Part shown: piece after piece, positions 29,635 to 39,235 of the stretch
Numbering within the stretch: the stretch's first letter is position 1
Layout: each line of letters begins with the position of its first letter
Origin: Sipunculus nudus
Taxonomy: Eukaryota; Annelida; Sipuncula; Golfingiida; Sipunculidae
NCBI GenBank assembly: GCA_026874595.1
Contig: CM049310.1
Location: 36,097,558 to 36,161,557, forward strand
DNA length: 64,000 nucleotides
Reading direction: 5' to 3'
Made by a program: the position numbers and the translations under genes
The notes under the pieces: model-generated
Told to the model about the DNA's origin: nothing
Databases searched by the model: none
What the model saw: only the letters and a program-made list of their open reading frames with translations

Positions 29635-30742
29635 GGCCGGCAACGGAGAATCTCTCGGTGCGAGACAAAGGCGGGAGGAATCGGAATCGATATCATCTGT
29701 GCCACATACACATGTAGTCCACCCCGACACCCCACGTACCATCGACGAAGACGCCGCACTGGGACTGTGGAGCCTGGAAAGACATCTCATTTGGTGGGGC
29801 ACCCGTGAACTCGGTCGGTTGGATAAAAAAACGGAAGCAACCTTGAACGAGAAGCGATTACCGCAGGACGTGACACGTGACGATAATCACATTCCATACA
29901 CGGCAGGCGAACTGACACCGCACTTACCGAAGTACCTGGCAAGTTTATCGGAACAAGCGGACTTTATCCCTCGCCTGGCAGCAAGCCGCAGACACCTGCA
30001 GCAGCTGAGCGCTTCGGGTGTTCACGAGGCCGACGTTTACAAACTATCTCTCACGAGGCTTTTGCAAAGCACCTACTGGAAGACGATGTCGCGTGAGACA
30101 CCAGGCGTGTCACACCTCGCTGATGAACGTACCACAGACAGCGTACACTTCGAGGAAAGTGATCGTCCACGCAAACAACGTAAGGATACAATGAGATACC
30201 TCCGCACGTCAGTAAACAGTTACCTGAAAGCCGCGAGAAACGCGGTCCTGAAGACATACGCCGATACCGAACACATATTCAGGAACAGGCGGACACACCA
30301 GATAACCTGTGAGAGGCAGGTACGGAAATTGGCCTGGATCCATCTGATATCAGACTTGTGTTACGGTTGCAGTTACAATGAAATGCTTGACATCTTCAAC
30401 GGGGTTATGAAACGCATGGGGCACGGGTGCATGCTGACATGCCGTCTATCTTGCAGCGTCTGCCAGGAGAATTGTGAGGAAGCTGCACGCGATCACCCGA
30501 AGAAAAGCGGGCAGGCGGAATACGTGGTGTTCAGCCAGTGCGAACATTACGTGTGCCTTGCGTGTTACAAAAAAATGGCACAAGTACATACAGACAACCG
30601 AGCGAGAGGAGTAGCAACCACGGAACACATTCCGTGCCCGCAGTGCCGCACGCCAGTGCGACTCGTGTCAACCATAAAGTGGCGACCGATGGACTCTCGT
30701 TCCTGCGTGCAGGTCGTAGCTGACGGTCATTATTTCACATGA
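29555..30742 (+). CDS. RING-finger protein (putative E3 ubiquitin ligase)
   Basis: The 395-residue product ends in a C3HC4-type RING between about residues 300 and 370: CSVCQENC, then an insert, then QCEHYVCLACYKK, another spacer, and PCPQCRTPV. The Cys/His set for two zinc ions is complete. The upstream 290 residues are charged and helical, and not recognised. Such a protein would be expected to transfer ubiquitin to viral or host targets. The first ATG (29555) lies inside the previous gene; a second in-frame ATG at 29561 has a slightly better context. There is no alternative Met for about 170 codons, so the overlap is probably real, unless the two frames are joined by a splice or frameshift. 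Confidence 0.75.
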   Translation: MGMSVLNHHVLQSLQPLAPISLRRRTEAGNGESLGARQRREESESISSVPHTHVVHPDTPRTIDEDAALGLWSLERHLIWWGTRELGRLDKKTEATLNEKRLPQDVTRDDNHIPYTAGELTPHLPKYLASLSEQADFIPRLAASRRHLQQLSASGVHEADVYKLSLTRLLQSTYWKTMSRETPGVSHLADERTTDSVHFEESDRPRKQRKDTMRYLRTSVNSYLKAARNAVLKTYADTEHIFRNRRTHQITCERQVRKLAWIHLISDLCYGCSYNEMLDIFNGVMKRMGHGCMLTCRLSCSVCQENCEEAARDHPKKSGQAEYVVFSQCEHYVCLACYKKMAQVHTDNRARGVATTEHIPCPQCRTPVRLVSTIKWRPMDSRSCVQVVADGHYFT

Positions 30743-31009
30743 CGGGTACGGGTGATTCTTGCCTGAACCAGCCAGATTGCGCAACGGCTATTGGCGCTGA
30801 CATTTTCTACGTGCAGGTGCAAGTACGGCGTGACGTCAGCAAGCGGGTCATGCTTAGACGAGCAATTTCTGAGAGCGCCTATTGGCTGGTTTTGGCCGCC
30901 TGTTTGTCCTTGCCGTGAACATATTTAACCGGTTCGCCGTTACAGATCAGACACTTTGTTACTGCAAGTCTAACTGTGCGCACAAGGTGCCACAACAACA
31001 AGACAAAGG

Positions 31010-32476
31010 ATGGCAGACCGTCTGCACAGTGTTCCATTCGTTCCGATCAACATATATTCAAGAGCAGATGTGGAAGGAGGACTGCTACCGGGTATGTCTG
31101 CGCGTTTACGTGTTCGCGATAACAAAGCACGTGTACTCATCAAAGCACTCAACTGGTCAACCCAACAGATGTGGCGTGACCAGGAAAGACTGAGATCAAG
31201 TGCAGACGGTGAGCACGGGTTACCGTCGTCCCTGTGTATGGAGACATGGGAAACAATGATGCGCGACATGTCGCGGTTCACCATGGATTCCTCACACACC
31301 GACAACTGCAGGACATTGAAGGAATCAGGAGTCTCCTTGAAAACCGTAGAGGGGATCTGTCAAATGCACGACATAGAGTGGCTGTTCACGGGTCCCGAGG
31401 GTGAGATGACTTTTGATCTTTCTGGCAATCACAGTGCGCTCGGTCAATATGGTGTTGCGTACCTGCTGTACCTGCTGTGGCACATGGGATACACCGTAAA
31501 CGCGCCCCTGACCTGCTTGGAAGCAGGTTTACTGAGTGTGCACCAGATACAACAGATTCCCATCCTTAACACGAAAACAGGGGAACCCGCTGAAACAAAC
31601 CCGCAGACTGTTTACCGACCGTGTGTGAAACACGTGATTTCGAACGAAGGACACCTGTTCCAACAGATATGCTGCATGCCCGTTGTGGATGTAACGTCTC
31701 ACCGGTACACCGAACGTCAGGTGCGCGATCCGCCGCAGACAATGCTCCGCAAGGCGTCAAGGGTTCACATTCGTAACGTGTGTATGCTGCATATCGGAAA
31801 ACACGTCAGCACGAAAGTATCACTGCTGACGGCAAAACAAATACCGCGCCGCAAAGACATCTTTCGCATCCTGTGCGACACCTGGCGCTCAATGGGGGAA
31901 TGTTTCCAAATGCCCACCAAGCTGGGTACCGATATGCCTGCTTTGTCAGAGGGAACAGACCACGACAAGCAACCACACATCATGCTGAACGCCCTGGTTC
32001 ACGTGCTCGGATGTAAGCTCCAGAAAACAATGTACGCAGTCAGAGGGAAAAGGACACACAGTGAAAAGACTGACGTCCACCGGCTCGTACTGGAGATACC
32101 AGAGGAAAAGATATTGTCACTGCGGAACGCCAGGTTCATTAGTTTCACGTTGTTTTACATGTGGTTCTCCTTGGGATGGGAGTTGGAACTCGCCAACTGC
32201 GACGCCGCGACCGGAATGTTCACGCTCGTACGCACGCAATACGCAAAAATTGAAAGAAAAACGTACAACGTCGGATGCGTCGCCACCCCGTACGGCAAGT
32301 GGGTTTACGCGTGCACGAACAGCTGCAACACATGTTTGGCTGGCACAGGTACCGGGCACACGTATCAAAGTGTATGGAAAGTGAGAGTTGCAACAGAACC
32401 AGACGTCGTCCAAGCGAAATCTGTAAGATTGGTCGCGGGTCCAAACGATACCCGGCGCACCTCATGCTGTCCGTGA
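31010..32476 (+). CDS. Hypothetical 488-residue protein
   Basis: Not recognised. The start at 31010 has a good context (AGGATGG). The protein is globular through its whole length without membrane spans; a Cys cluster near the C-terminus (CTNSCNTCLAGTG) could bind zinc. AATAAA follows at 32632-32637. The preceding 270 bp contain a TATA-like CATATTTAA near 30920. Confidence 0.7.
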   Translation: MADRLHSVPFVPINIYSRADVEGGLLPGMSARLRVRDNKARVLIKALNWSTQQMWRDQERLRSSADGEHGLPSSLCMETWETMMRDMSRFTMDSSHTDNCRTLKESGVSLKTVEGICQMHDIEWLFTGPEGEMTFDLSGNHSALGQYGVAYLLYLLWHMGYTVNAPLTCLEAGLLSVHQIQQIPILNTKTGEPAETNPQTVYRPCVKHVISNEGHLFQQICCMPVVDVTSHRYTERQVRDPPQTMLRKASRVHIRNVCMLHIGKHVSTKVSLLTAKQIPRRKDIFRILCDTWRSMGECFQMPTKLGTDMPALSEGTDHDKQPHIMLNALVHVLGCKLQKTMYAVRGKRTHSEKTDVHRLVLEIPEEKILSLRNARFISFTLFYMWFSLGWELELANCDAATGMFTLVRTQYAKIERKTYNVGCVATPYGKWVYACTNSCNTCLAGTGTGHTYQSVWKVRVATEPDVVQAKSVRLVAGPNDTRRTSCCP

Positions 32477-33099
32477 TCAAAACATTTGACCGGCTTCGTA
32501 ATGGCTGCGTGTAAGTGAAAGGACTTGTGTGAAGGACTTGTGTTAAAATTGTCATGTATTATATTCATGTATTGAATTGGTTACAGTGTATTTTGTGTTT
32601 CAGTTTTTCTTGACGTTTACTGGTTAGTTTTAATAAACAATATGTACTTGGTTGAACGTGTTTGTTTGGTTTGATGATGCCCTGCGCGAATCAAGATGGG
32701 ACTGAAACATGTATGTCTGTACGAACGGAACGTAGCAAATACCTCCCCTCACAATTTGCAAACACAGTCTAACGTTTGATCATGTATGCTCAAATCCAGA
32801 TAGCAGGTCCCTAACCCTCTCCCTTCCCTGATTATTGCAACACGGATTGCCCGGCTGAAGCTTTTGTAAACTGATGTCATACCACTCAAATGCGTTTCGC
32901 TCACCATTCCTCTCCCCGCCCCTGCCCGCCACTATCCCTGTCTTCACTGAAACACGTGTATGGGCGTAACGATGTTCTGGTTATCTAGGTCAGTATTTGC
33001 ATACACAGCAGTGGCTCCCATGACAACCGACACCGCCTCGCAGCATGTGTTGTGACATGCGGGCCGTCACATTAGCAAATATTGCCCTGCACAGATGAC
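32477..33099. other. Intergenic region before the transposase gene
   Basis: It contains the AATAAA at 32632-32637 for the upstream gene; the rest is mixed sequence with no supported gene. I looked for a terminal inverted repeat or target duplication pairing with the far side of the transposase gene and did not see a convincing one by eye. Confidence 0.45.
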
Positions 33100-34899
33100 A
33101 TGCCGACCCAGTGCGAGCGACGTTCGAACCCGGAAAACATGCAGTTACAGAAGAAACGGTCAAACTCAACGCCAGAAGCAACACCCAAAAACAAAAGGCA
33201 GAGGCTTTCCGTCACCCTGTACGACATAAACAGCAGCAGCGTTGAAAGCAGTCCCTCTGGCCCGGACAAGGAAAAAAACCTCCACGTCAGCCTTTGTGAC
33301 GTACTGTCTGGCTCTTGCCACTCGAGCCCGCGATCAACACAGAACTCGCCTCGGTGCCTGAGCAAGAGCGGACAAGGTCATGGACAACGTGACGCTGCAG
33401 ACATCTACGGGACGCCTGACGTGTTTGACGAAACGTCGGTCACAGGAAGCGATGACGAACACGCCGACGCCGAACAGGAAACGCCCCTCGATCAGGTGAA
33501 CCGGACAAAATGGCACTTGGTATCCGGTGGCAGCAAACGGGGTAAGGACAAACTTTTCACAGATACAGGGTACAGTTTCACAGTGAAATTCCGGAGGAAC
33601 GGCGTCGTATACTGGAACTGCATCAAACGCAACAAACGCGCACGCTGCCAAGCTTCCGTCGTGCAAAGAACAAGAGGCGGCAAACACCACTTCCAACCAG
33701 GCATTCATTCCCACACACACGGTCCCCTCCCGGGTGCTCACAGGGCTGCCGAGATATCGTGGAGCATAAAGAAAAAGGCAGAAGCTGACCTGTTCGCGCC
33801 GGCAGGCGAGGTTGTGGAAGGGGTTTTACGCAGGGACCTGAAACCCGGCGAAATCTGCACGGCCATACCTAAAACCAAACACCTGATACGCGCAGCAAAC
33901 AGGCACAGACAGAACAAGAGACCTCCCCACCCCAGGAACCTCGACTTCCACTTGGAAGAAAGAGCCGTCCCAACAGATTTCCTGCACGGTGACATACACA
34001 CCGACGGCAAGAGGCACCTCGTGTTTGCAACACGCAACATGCTGCAACTGCTCGCCAAAGCGAAACGGTGGTACATGGACGGCACCTTCAAGCTCGTGAA
34101 ACAACCTTTCACCCAGTTGTACAGCGTGCACGTGTTCATACGCCGCAACGACACTTACAAACAGGTCCCACTGGTGTTCGTGTTGATGTCCGGGAAACGT
34201 GAAAAGGATTACGTTGACGTTTTCAAACACTTGATGGGGTTGCTGCCCCCGACCACGTGCGTACAAGAAATAATGCTGGACTTCGAGAAGGCTGTATGGA
34301 ACGCCGTCAGGAAGGTCATGCCGAGCGTCCGGTTAAAAGGATGCGCTTTCCACTGGACCCAAGCCGTATGGAGGCATGTGCAAAGCCTGGGCCTGCAGTC
34401 GGCCTACACCCGCAACAACCTGGTACACAAGACATGCCGACGGTTGCTAGCACTGCCTTTCCTACCAGCATCGGAGATACCAGGGGCTTTCAACCGTCTG
34501 GAAAACGCCACACTCAAACAGTCACTGCGCAGGTTGACCCGCTACGTGCGGAAGACGTGGATAAACTCTACAACGTGGCCTCCCGCCGCCTGGTCCGGAT
34601 TCATGCAGAGCGTGAGAACCAACAATGACTGTGAAGGGTGGCACCGCAGGATACAAAGCCGGGTGAAAAGGACAAATATTTCTCTGTACCTGTTGATAGC
34701 TCTCCTGTACGAGGAGGCCTTAAACATAAGAGTTCAGGTGCAGCTGTTGCCAGAACATAAAGTCGCCCGCTACCAACGGTCACTGTACAGGGACATGCAA
34801 GGTCGCTTGTTCGAGCTGTGGGCACAATACCAGGAAGGGGCCCTGTCACCCGACCAACTGTTGAAGCAATGCGCCAGGGTGTACGCACCCGCACTGTGA
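33100..34899 (+). CDS. FLYWCH zinc finger - MULE transposase-like protein
   Basis: The 599-residue product is counted from the ATG at 33100. A FLYWCH-type zinc finger lies near 145-205 (VYWNC with Trp 172 and Cys 174, then Cys, and a closing HSHTH). This is followed by a Mutator-like element (MULE) DDE transposase core: WYMDGTFK (Asp 327), MLDFEKA (Asp 394), CAFHWTQAVWRH, and NDCEGWH (Glu 512). All three acidic catalytic residues and the C-x2-H-type motif between them are present, and the frame is uninterrupted, so the protein may be active or domesticated. The N-terminal 130 residues are disordered, Ser/Pro-rich and acidic. It has its own AATAAA at 35019. Its presence among viral genes points to capture from a host transposon. 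Confidence 0.85.
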   Translation: MPTQCERRSNPENMQLQKKRSNSTPEATPKNKRQRLSVTLYDINSSSVESSPSGPDKEKNLHVSLCDVLSGSCHSSPRSTQNSPRCLSKSGQGHGQRDAADIYGTPDVFDETSVTGSDDEHADAEQETPLDQVNRTKWHLVSGGSKRGKDKLFTDTGYSFTVKFRRNGVVYWNCIKRNKRARCQASVVQRTRGGKHHFQPGIHSHTHGPLPGAHRAAEISWSIKKKAEADLFAPAGEVVEGVLRRDLKPGEICTAIPKTKHLIRAANRHRQNKRPPHPRNLDFHLEERAVPTDFLHGDIHTDGKRHLVFATRNMLQLLAKAKRWYMDGTFKLVKQPFTQLYSVHVFIRRNDTYKQVPLVFVLMSGKREKDYVDVFKHLMGLLPPTTCVQEIMLDFEKAVWNAVRKVMPSVRLKGCAFHWTQAVWRHVQSLGLQSAYTRNNLVHKTCRRLLALPFLPASEIPGAFNRLENATLKQSLRRLTRYVRKTWINSTTWPPAAWSGFMQSVRTNNDCEGWHRRIQSRVKRTNISLYLLIALLYEEALNIRVQVQLLPEHKVARYQRSLYRDMQGRLFELWAQYQEGALSPDQLLKQCARVYAPAL

Positions 34900-35397
34900 A
34901 CATGGAGGGCCTGTGTTAAATCGAATGTTTGTATATAATGCAAATCGATGTGTTATGTGTTTATAAAGTGATGTTGTGGAATCTACCGTAACAAAACATT
35001 AGTGTCGCGGTAGAAAAAAATAAAGGTTTTGTGGATTCACAAACAGTCATTCACAAGTGGGTTCACAATCATTTCGTGTTTGAGCATGAGAGATAAAAAC
35101 AAAACAAAACCTTGACATAGTACAAATGTGTTTATTGTATAAAGCTACACGTCACACGATGTATACAGTCACCCTTGCCTTACCCTACCCACACAGGTAA
35201 ATGGGGTGGTTAACTCGTATGAAATACTGTACAATTCCAAATATATATCATAACACACAAACTGCATGACACTAACAACTGTACAAAAGAAAACATCTTG
35301 ATTATACTATACATGGTCTAAGTATATACAGAGCTAGTCGTCCGAATGCGACAGAACAGTCCTATTTCCATTTTACCCTCCTCGACTGCAGCAAATC
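34900..35397. other. Intergenic region with poly(A) signals
   Basis: Plus-strand AATAAA at 35019-35024 ends the transposase transcript; TTTATT at 35131-35136 serves the minus-strand lectin-like gene. The rest is A/T-rich with no gene seen. Confidence 0.5.
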
Positions 35398-36723
35398 TTA
35401 ACGTATGCAGACGTTTAAAGCATTGATGACTATGGACAGCAGCAGTGATGTGTCTGCAAACGGCTTTCGAAAACCGGCAGACAGATTTCTCATTGCGTGT
35501 GTGGGGGCAACTGTGGGAATAACAGGCTGTGGATCGACGGGTATCATGGGACTGGGACTTGTGAGCGAACGTACATTAACATAGCCGTCTTTGTTTGCGT
35601 TGTTGGATATAGAAGAAACAGTGCTAGGTGCAGGGCTGCTGCCTGAAAATAGTATATACGGAGCGCCTGGTTCAGAGTCGTCTCCTGACGACATGTATGC
35701 GTCTTTGCATACACCTGGATCACGTGCAGATAGTCCTGAGGGATCGGCAAACGCATGTACGTGCAGCTGATGAGGAATACGGAGCGGGTACCGGGAGGTG
35801 GCAGTATCCTGAGCCGGGCTGACAGATAAGTCGTACGCAGACGCGACGCTCTGGTGCCGTTCGATGGTGTTCATACAAATCACCTGGTGGCGGCTGTGGC
35901 ACGGCACAGCTTTCCACAAGAAACCTTTGGGGAATTTCCTGACGATGGCACAGTTTATATTTGGCTTAGGTTGGTCTTTGTACCAAAAGTAAATGTCTGG
36001 AATAGCAGACCGGTTGCCTGAGAAATGGTATTCCCAAACGTGGTCCACAACATCAAGCCAGTACACGTGACGCGCTAAAACAGACTTGTAGAGCACTCTG
36101 GACAATGCCTTTATCTCTTTTTCGTTCTTGACCGAGGCCAACCGCGCTCCTATACTAACACACAGATTCCTAGCCTCAAACCAACTGCTGACACCAGGTC
36201 CGAATATGTAGCAAGGTCCGTTCTGGTGTTTGCATTCACAGTAATGTCCTGAAAACCACAGAGGACACCCGGTAGCGGTAGGCAGTTCGCAGACATAACC
36301 AAAGTCTACGTCGCGTCCATTGCAGTAGAAGGGGAGGAGGGTGTTCCCCCTAGGTCTCAACAGAGCGCAATGTTGCCCCGGCATATTGTACACCTGGCGT
36401 ATAGTACCGCAGAAACGATAACGGCCAGACACGCGCCACTGTTTGAGCTTCTTCCCTTTCAGAGATATCCATGATTCCGTAACACCAGCGCTGCTCATAA
36501 AGGCAGTCAGTCTTTCATGAAACGCTACAGCGTCTGACACATTGTCGGGTACAGGCAGAGCCCACGTCTGCCCTCCTAAGATACTGCACGCGTGCCCGGC
36601 TTCAGCGTTTGTCAAAGACAATTGGAGAGAACGGAACGCGGGATGTGAACGGCCAGCAGACGTGGTGACGAACAACAACAGATACAGCAGATGGAAACGT
36701 AGCATGATGATACGGAACAGCAT
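35398..36723 (-). CDS. Secreted or membrane protein with two C-type-lectin-like domains
   Basis: The 441-residue product has an N-terminal signal peptide (hydrophobic to about residue 22, cleavage near SAG/R). Two C-type-lectin-like domains follow (about 30-150 and 155-287), recognised by the paired Cys, SWISLKG and VYWLDV strands, and the terminal Cys motifs. The Ca-binding EPN/QPD signature is not canonical, so sugar binding through calcium is doubtful. The rest is Ser/Thr/Pro-rich, like a glycosylated stalk, ending with a hydrophobic tail (SLLLSIVINALNVCIR). It is probably displayed on the virion or cell surface, perhaps as an attachment or decoy protein. A minus-strand TATA sits at 36866-36875. 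It is a paralogue of the next minus-strand gene (37154-38266). Confidence 0.85.
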   Translation of the reverse strand: MLFRIIMLRFHLLYLLLFVTTSAGRSHPAFRSLQLSLTNAEAGHACSILGGQTWALPVPDNVSDAVAFHERLTAFMSSAGVTESWISLKGKKLKQWRVSGRYRFCGTIRQVYNMPGQHCALLRPRGNTLLPFYCNGRDVDFGYVCELPTATGCPLWFSGHYCECKHQNGPCYIFGPGVSSWFEARNLCVSIGARLASVKNEKEIKALSRVLYKSVLARHVYWLDVVDHVWEYHFSGNRSAIPDIYFWYKDQPKPNINCAIVRKFPKGFLWKAVPCHSRHQVICMNTIERHQSVASAYDLSVSPAQDTATSRYPLRIPHQLHVHAFADPSGLSARDPGVCKDAYMSSGDDSEPGAPYILFSGSSPAPSTVSSISNNANKDGYVNVRSLTSPSPMIPVDPQPVIPTVAPTHAMRNLSAGFRKPFADTSLLLSIVINALNVCIR

Positions 36724-37153
36724 TCACACACTGAGAGAACGTGTTCTAGCATAGAACAAGCGTAACACGTAACAACACTTACTGCAACAGAGGCTTCGGT
36801 CCGACGGAACACCAGGCTGCTGTGAAGACTGGGCGAATATGATTCAAATCTCCGGCAGACCTGGTCTTTATATAGCTGCGTGATGCAACAGTCGTCGTGT
36901 CAAGTTCGTGACATTGCGTCATGTTACACCCCGGGAATGTTTCGGGAAAAACCAGGTTTAATTTTCGTTACAGCATCAACAGTGTTAAAACATCCGCCTC
37001 ATCGGCCTACGCACAAACAAAAATGAAATATCTGATCAGCAAGTGATTTACATGAGTCACGTTGTGTCATGTTACTTCCTGGGTAATATCTTCCGCGCAT
37101 GTGAATCCCCATACAGGGGCGTATTGTTTTTCATGACCCTTCCGTCTGATGTT
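36724..37153. promoter_or_regulatory. Promoter region of the first lectin-like gene
   Basis: CTTTATATAG at 36866-36875 reads as a TATA box on the minus strand, about 145 bp before the ATG at 36723. No gene is supported in the remainder. Confidence 0.5.
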
Positions 37154-38266
37154 TTAGATTGACGTAATGATACTGACGCACAGTGATAGACATGTACGTA
37201 TGATAACGGCGTGCGATATAGAGCGGTGTGATGACGCGGTAGAATATGTCCCAGTAGCAGTACCAGTATCCGATGCGTTGTGCGGGTAGCGTGTAGGCAC
37301 GTTGACCATTGCGCCATCACTTCTTGTCGATAAAGAACGATGACTCATGCAGACGATTTTATGGCGGCTGTCGCAGTCCACAGCTTCCCAGAAATATCCG
37401 TCTGGATATTTCCTTACTACGGCACAATTTTTCCCGGTGGCAGGTCGTTGTCTGTACCAAAAGTACATGTCGGGAACCGCAGTCCGGTTTCCAGGCAGAC
37501 GGTATTTCCAAACGTGGTTCACCAGGTCCACCCAATATTCCGTTGCACCGGATATCTTAGATTTTATGAACTTATTCAGCGCTGTAGCTTCCTGTTCATT
37601 ATGAACGACGGCCATGCGTGCCCCTATGTAAACGCACATGCTTTTAGCCGCAAACCAACTTGCGGCGCCACGCATAATCACGTAGCACGGTCCGTACTCT
37701 CCGTTGCAGAGATTACTGAAGAACAGATGGCTAGAAGACGGCACAACGCATACAAACAGTTTGACGTCGTCATTACACGACTCACTCACAGCAGCTTCAT
37801 ATCGATATTGTATCCTGGCGCAGTGTCTGTGTTGCTCCCCGTTATGCTGTACCCTGCCTTTGAAAGGTTTCGTCCCGGACACCCGCCATCCTTTGAGCTT
37901 GTTCCCTTTCAGCGAAATCCACGCTTCGGAAATACCAGTACTGTTCATGAAATCAGTCAATTCTGTGTGGAACGATAACCCGTCATGGCTGTCATCCGGT
38001 GCAGGCAGGTACCACCTGCCATCCTGTAACATACCGCACGCATACTGGGCCTCGCTGTTTGTCAGATTGATGTCGAAGAATCTGAATACATGGTACGGAG
38101 AAGGCGCAGCCGATCTCGGAGTCACATAGGTTGCCAGACATAGGTCACTGTACAGTACAAAAAATAAAGTAAGCCGGAGGATACACCCCATCAATACAAA
38201 AAACAGTACCAAATGGTAAGCAAACCTCTGCGAACACGAAATCCAGTCACCACCAGCGGCACCCAT
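37154..38266 (-). CDS. Second protein with two C-type-lectin-like domains
   Basis: The 370-residue product is counted from the ATG at 38266; a later Met (MGCILRLTLFF) would give a shorter, cleaner signal peptide. The domain order matches the gene at 35398-36723: two C-type-lectin-like domains with the same landmarks (EAWISLKGNKLKGWRVSG; EYWVDLVNHVWKY; IYFWYRQRP; HKIVCM). The stalk is shorter and ends in a hydrophobic tail, which could be a membrane or lipid anchor. A minus-strand TATA lies at about 38321-38329. The pair arose by gene duplication and has diverged substantially. Confidence 0.83.
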   Translation of the reverse strand: MGAAGGDWISCSQRFAYHLVLFFVLMGCILRLTLFFVLYSDLCLATYVTPRSAAPSPYHVFRFFDINLTNSEAQYACGMLQDGRWYLPAPDDSHDGLSFHTELTDFMNSTGISEAWISLKGNKLKGWRVSGTKPFKGRVQHNGEQHRHCARIQYRYEAAVSESCNDDVKLFVCVVPSSSHLFFSNLCNGEYGPCYVIMRGAASWFAAKSMCVYIGARMAVVHNEQEATALNKFIKSKISGATEYWVDLVNHVWKYRLPGNRTAVPDMYFWYRQRPATGKNCAVVRKYPDGYFWEAVDCDSRHKIVCMSHRSLSTRSDGAMVNVPTRYPHNASDTGTATGTYSTASSHRSISHAVIIRTCLSLCVSIITSI

Positions 38267-38839
38267 GCCTGTCCTTCTCACAAGACTGTGCGCATGTGGC
38301 GTTCATGCTACCCGGTGATGGTTATATAGTCACGTGTGATGACGTTTACACGCGAAGGAGGGGATGACACACGTGTGGCAGAAACGTTAACATAATACCA
38401 TCAGCAAGCATACATTGCGCGTATCCAAATATAGTTTTTTTCTGAATCTGTGATGACGCACACGGATCAACATGCGGGCCAGTTGGTATCAACTTCGTTC
38501 TTGAAGATAGTTGGACGGTTGCCGTTGCCGAGTTTCATACATAAACCGGAGGAGTAGAACAAATATCTAAGGGGAACCCTGATGCAACGCGTTGTGACAG
38601 AGCTGCACGGTTAAATGTGGATATCATCTAAGAGACCGTGATGGGGACAAACAAAATTGAAAACATGTGGTGCCATCCAGTGAGAACTCTGTTACCATCC
38701 TGTTATTTCAGATAGTGCGTGTACCAGATCACATGGTATCTTATAGATAATTTGTTTACACACGCACTTACATACACACACACACACACATAGCATAAAA
38801 CCCATCATAGTCTGATACAATACAGGATGCAATTCAGTT
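38267..38839. other. Intergenic, AT-rich with CA repeat
   Basis: Includes the TATA of the lectin-like gene near 38321 and a CA microsatellite at about 38774-38790. No gene seen. Confidence 0.45.
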
Positions 38840-39235
38840 ATGCCTTTTATTACGTGTCATATAGATTACAGTATAAACAAAAACAAATCACATGCACAAC
38901 AACCTGTTATACAAAACCTTATTGCCTGGAGAGCTGACTGTGACGTTAGGTCCGTTATGAAACACGTCCCGTACGTTAATCCCACGTTTCAAACAGTCAT
39001 ATATATGCGTGCATTGTATAAAAATGCTACATCGTTGCGTATGCTCAAAGACCAAACAATCAGTTCTTTCGAAAAATCCCGAATACACGAGTTAATATCA
39101 GCATCTGGACCTCCAACACTTCCAGCGTTTGATGTGTATATACAGTGCCTTAGACGGGGCGTACATGCTTACGAACGGTTGTTCACGTTGTCCACCAGCA
39201 TGGGACGATCGAGATGTTTCATACCTTGTTTATAA
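38840..39235 (+). CDS. Possible small CARD-like protein
   Basis: The 131-residue frame has an ATG start; its 3' end overlaps the end of the minus-strand tandem-CARD gene by 67 bp. The stretch from about residue 70 to 120 (ISSFEKSRIHEL, then IQCLRRGVHAYERLF) follows the spacing of the second half of a CARD. The first half is less clear. Given the neighbourhood this may be a diverged single-CARD protein, but a non-coding explanation is possible. Confidence 0.35.
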   Translation: MPFITCHIDYSINKNKSHAQQPVIQNLIAWRADCDVRSVMKHVPYVNPTFQTVIYMRALYKNATSLRMLKDQTISSFEKSRIHELISASGPPTLPAFDVYIQCLRRGVHAYERLFTLSTSMGRSRCFIPCL

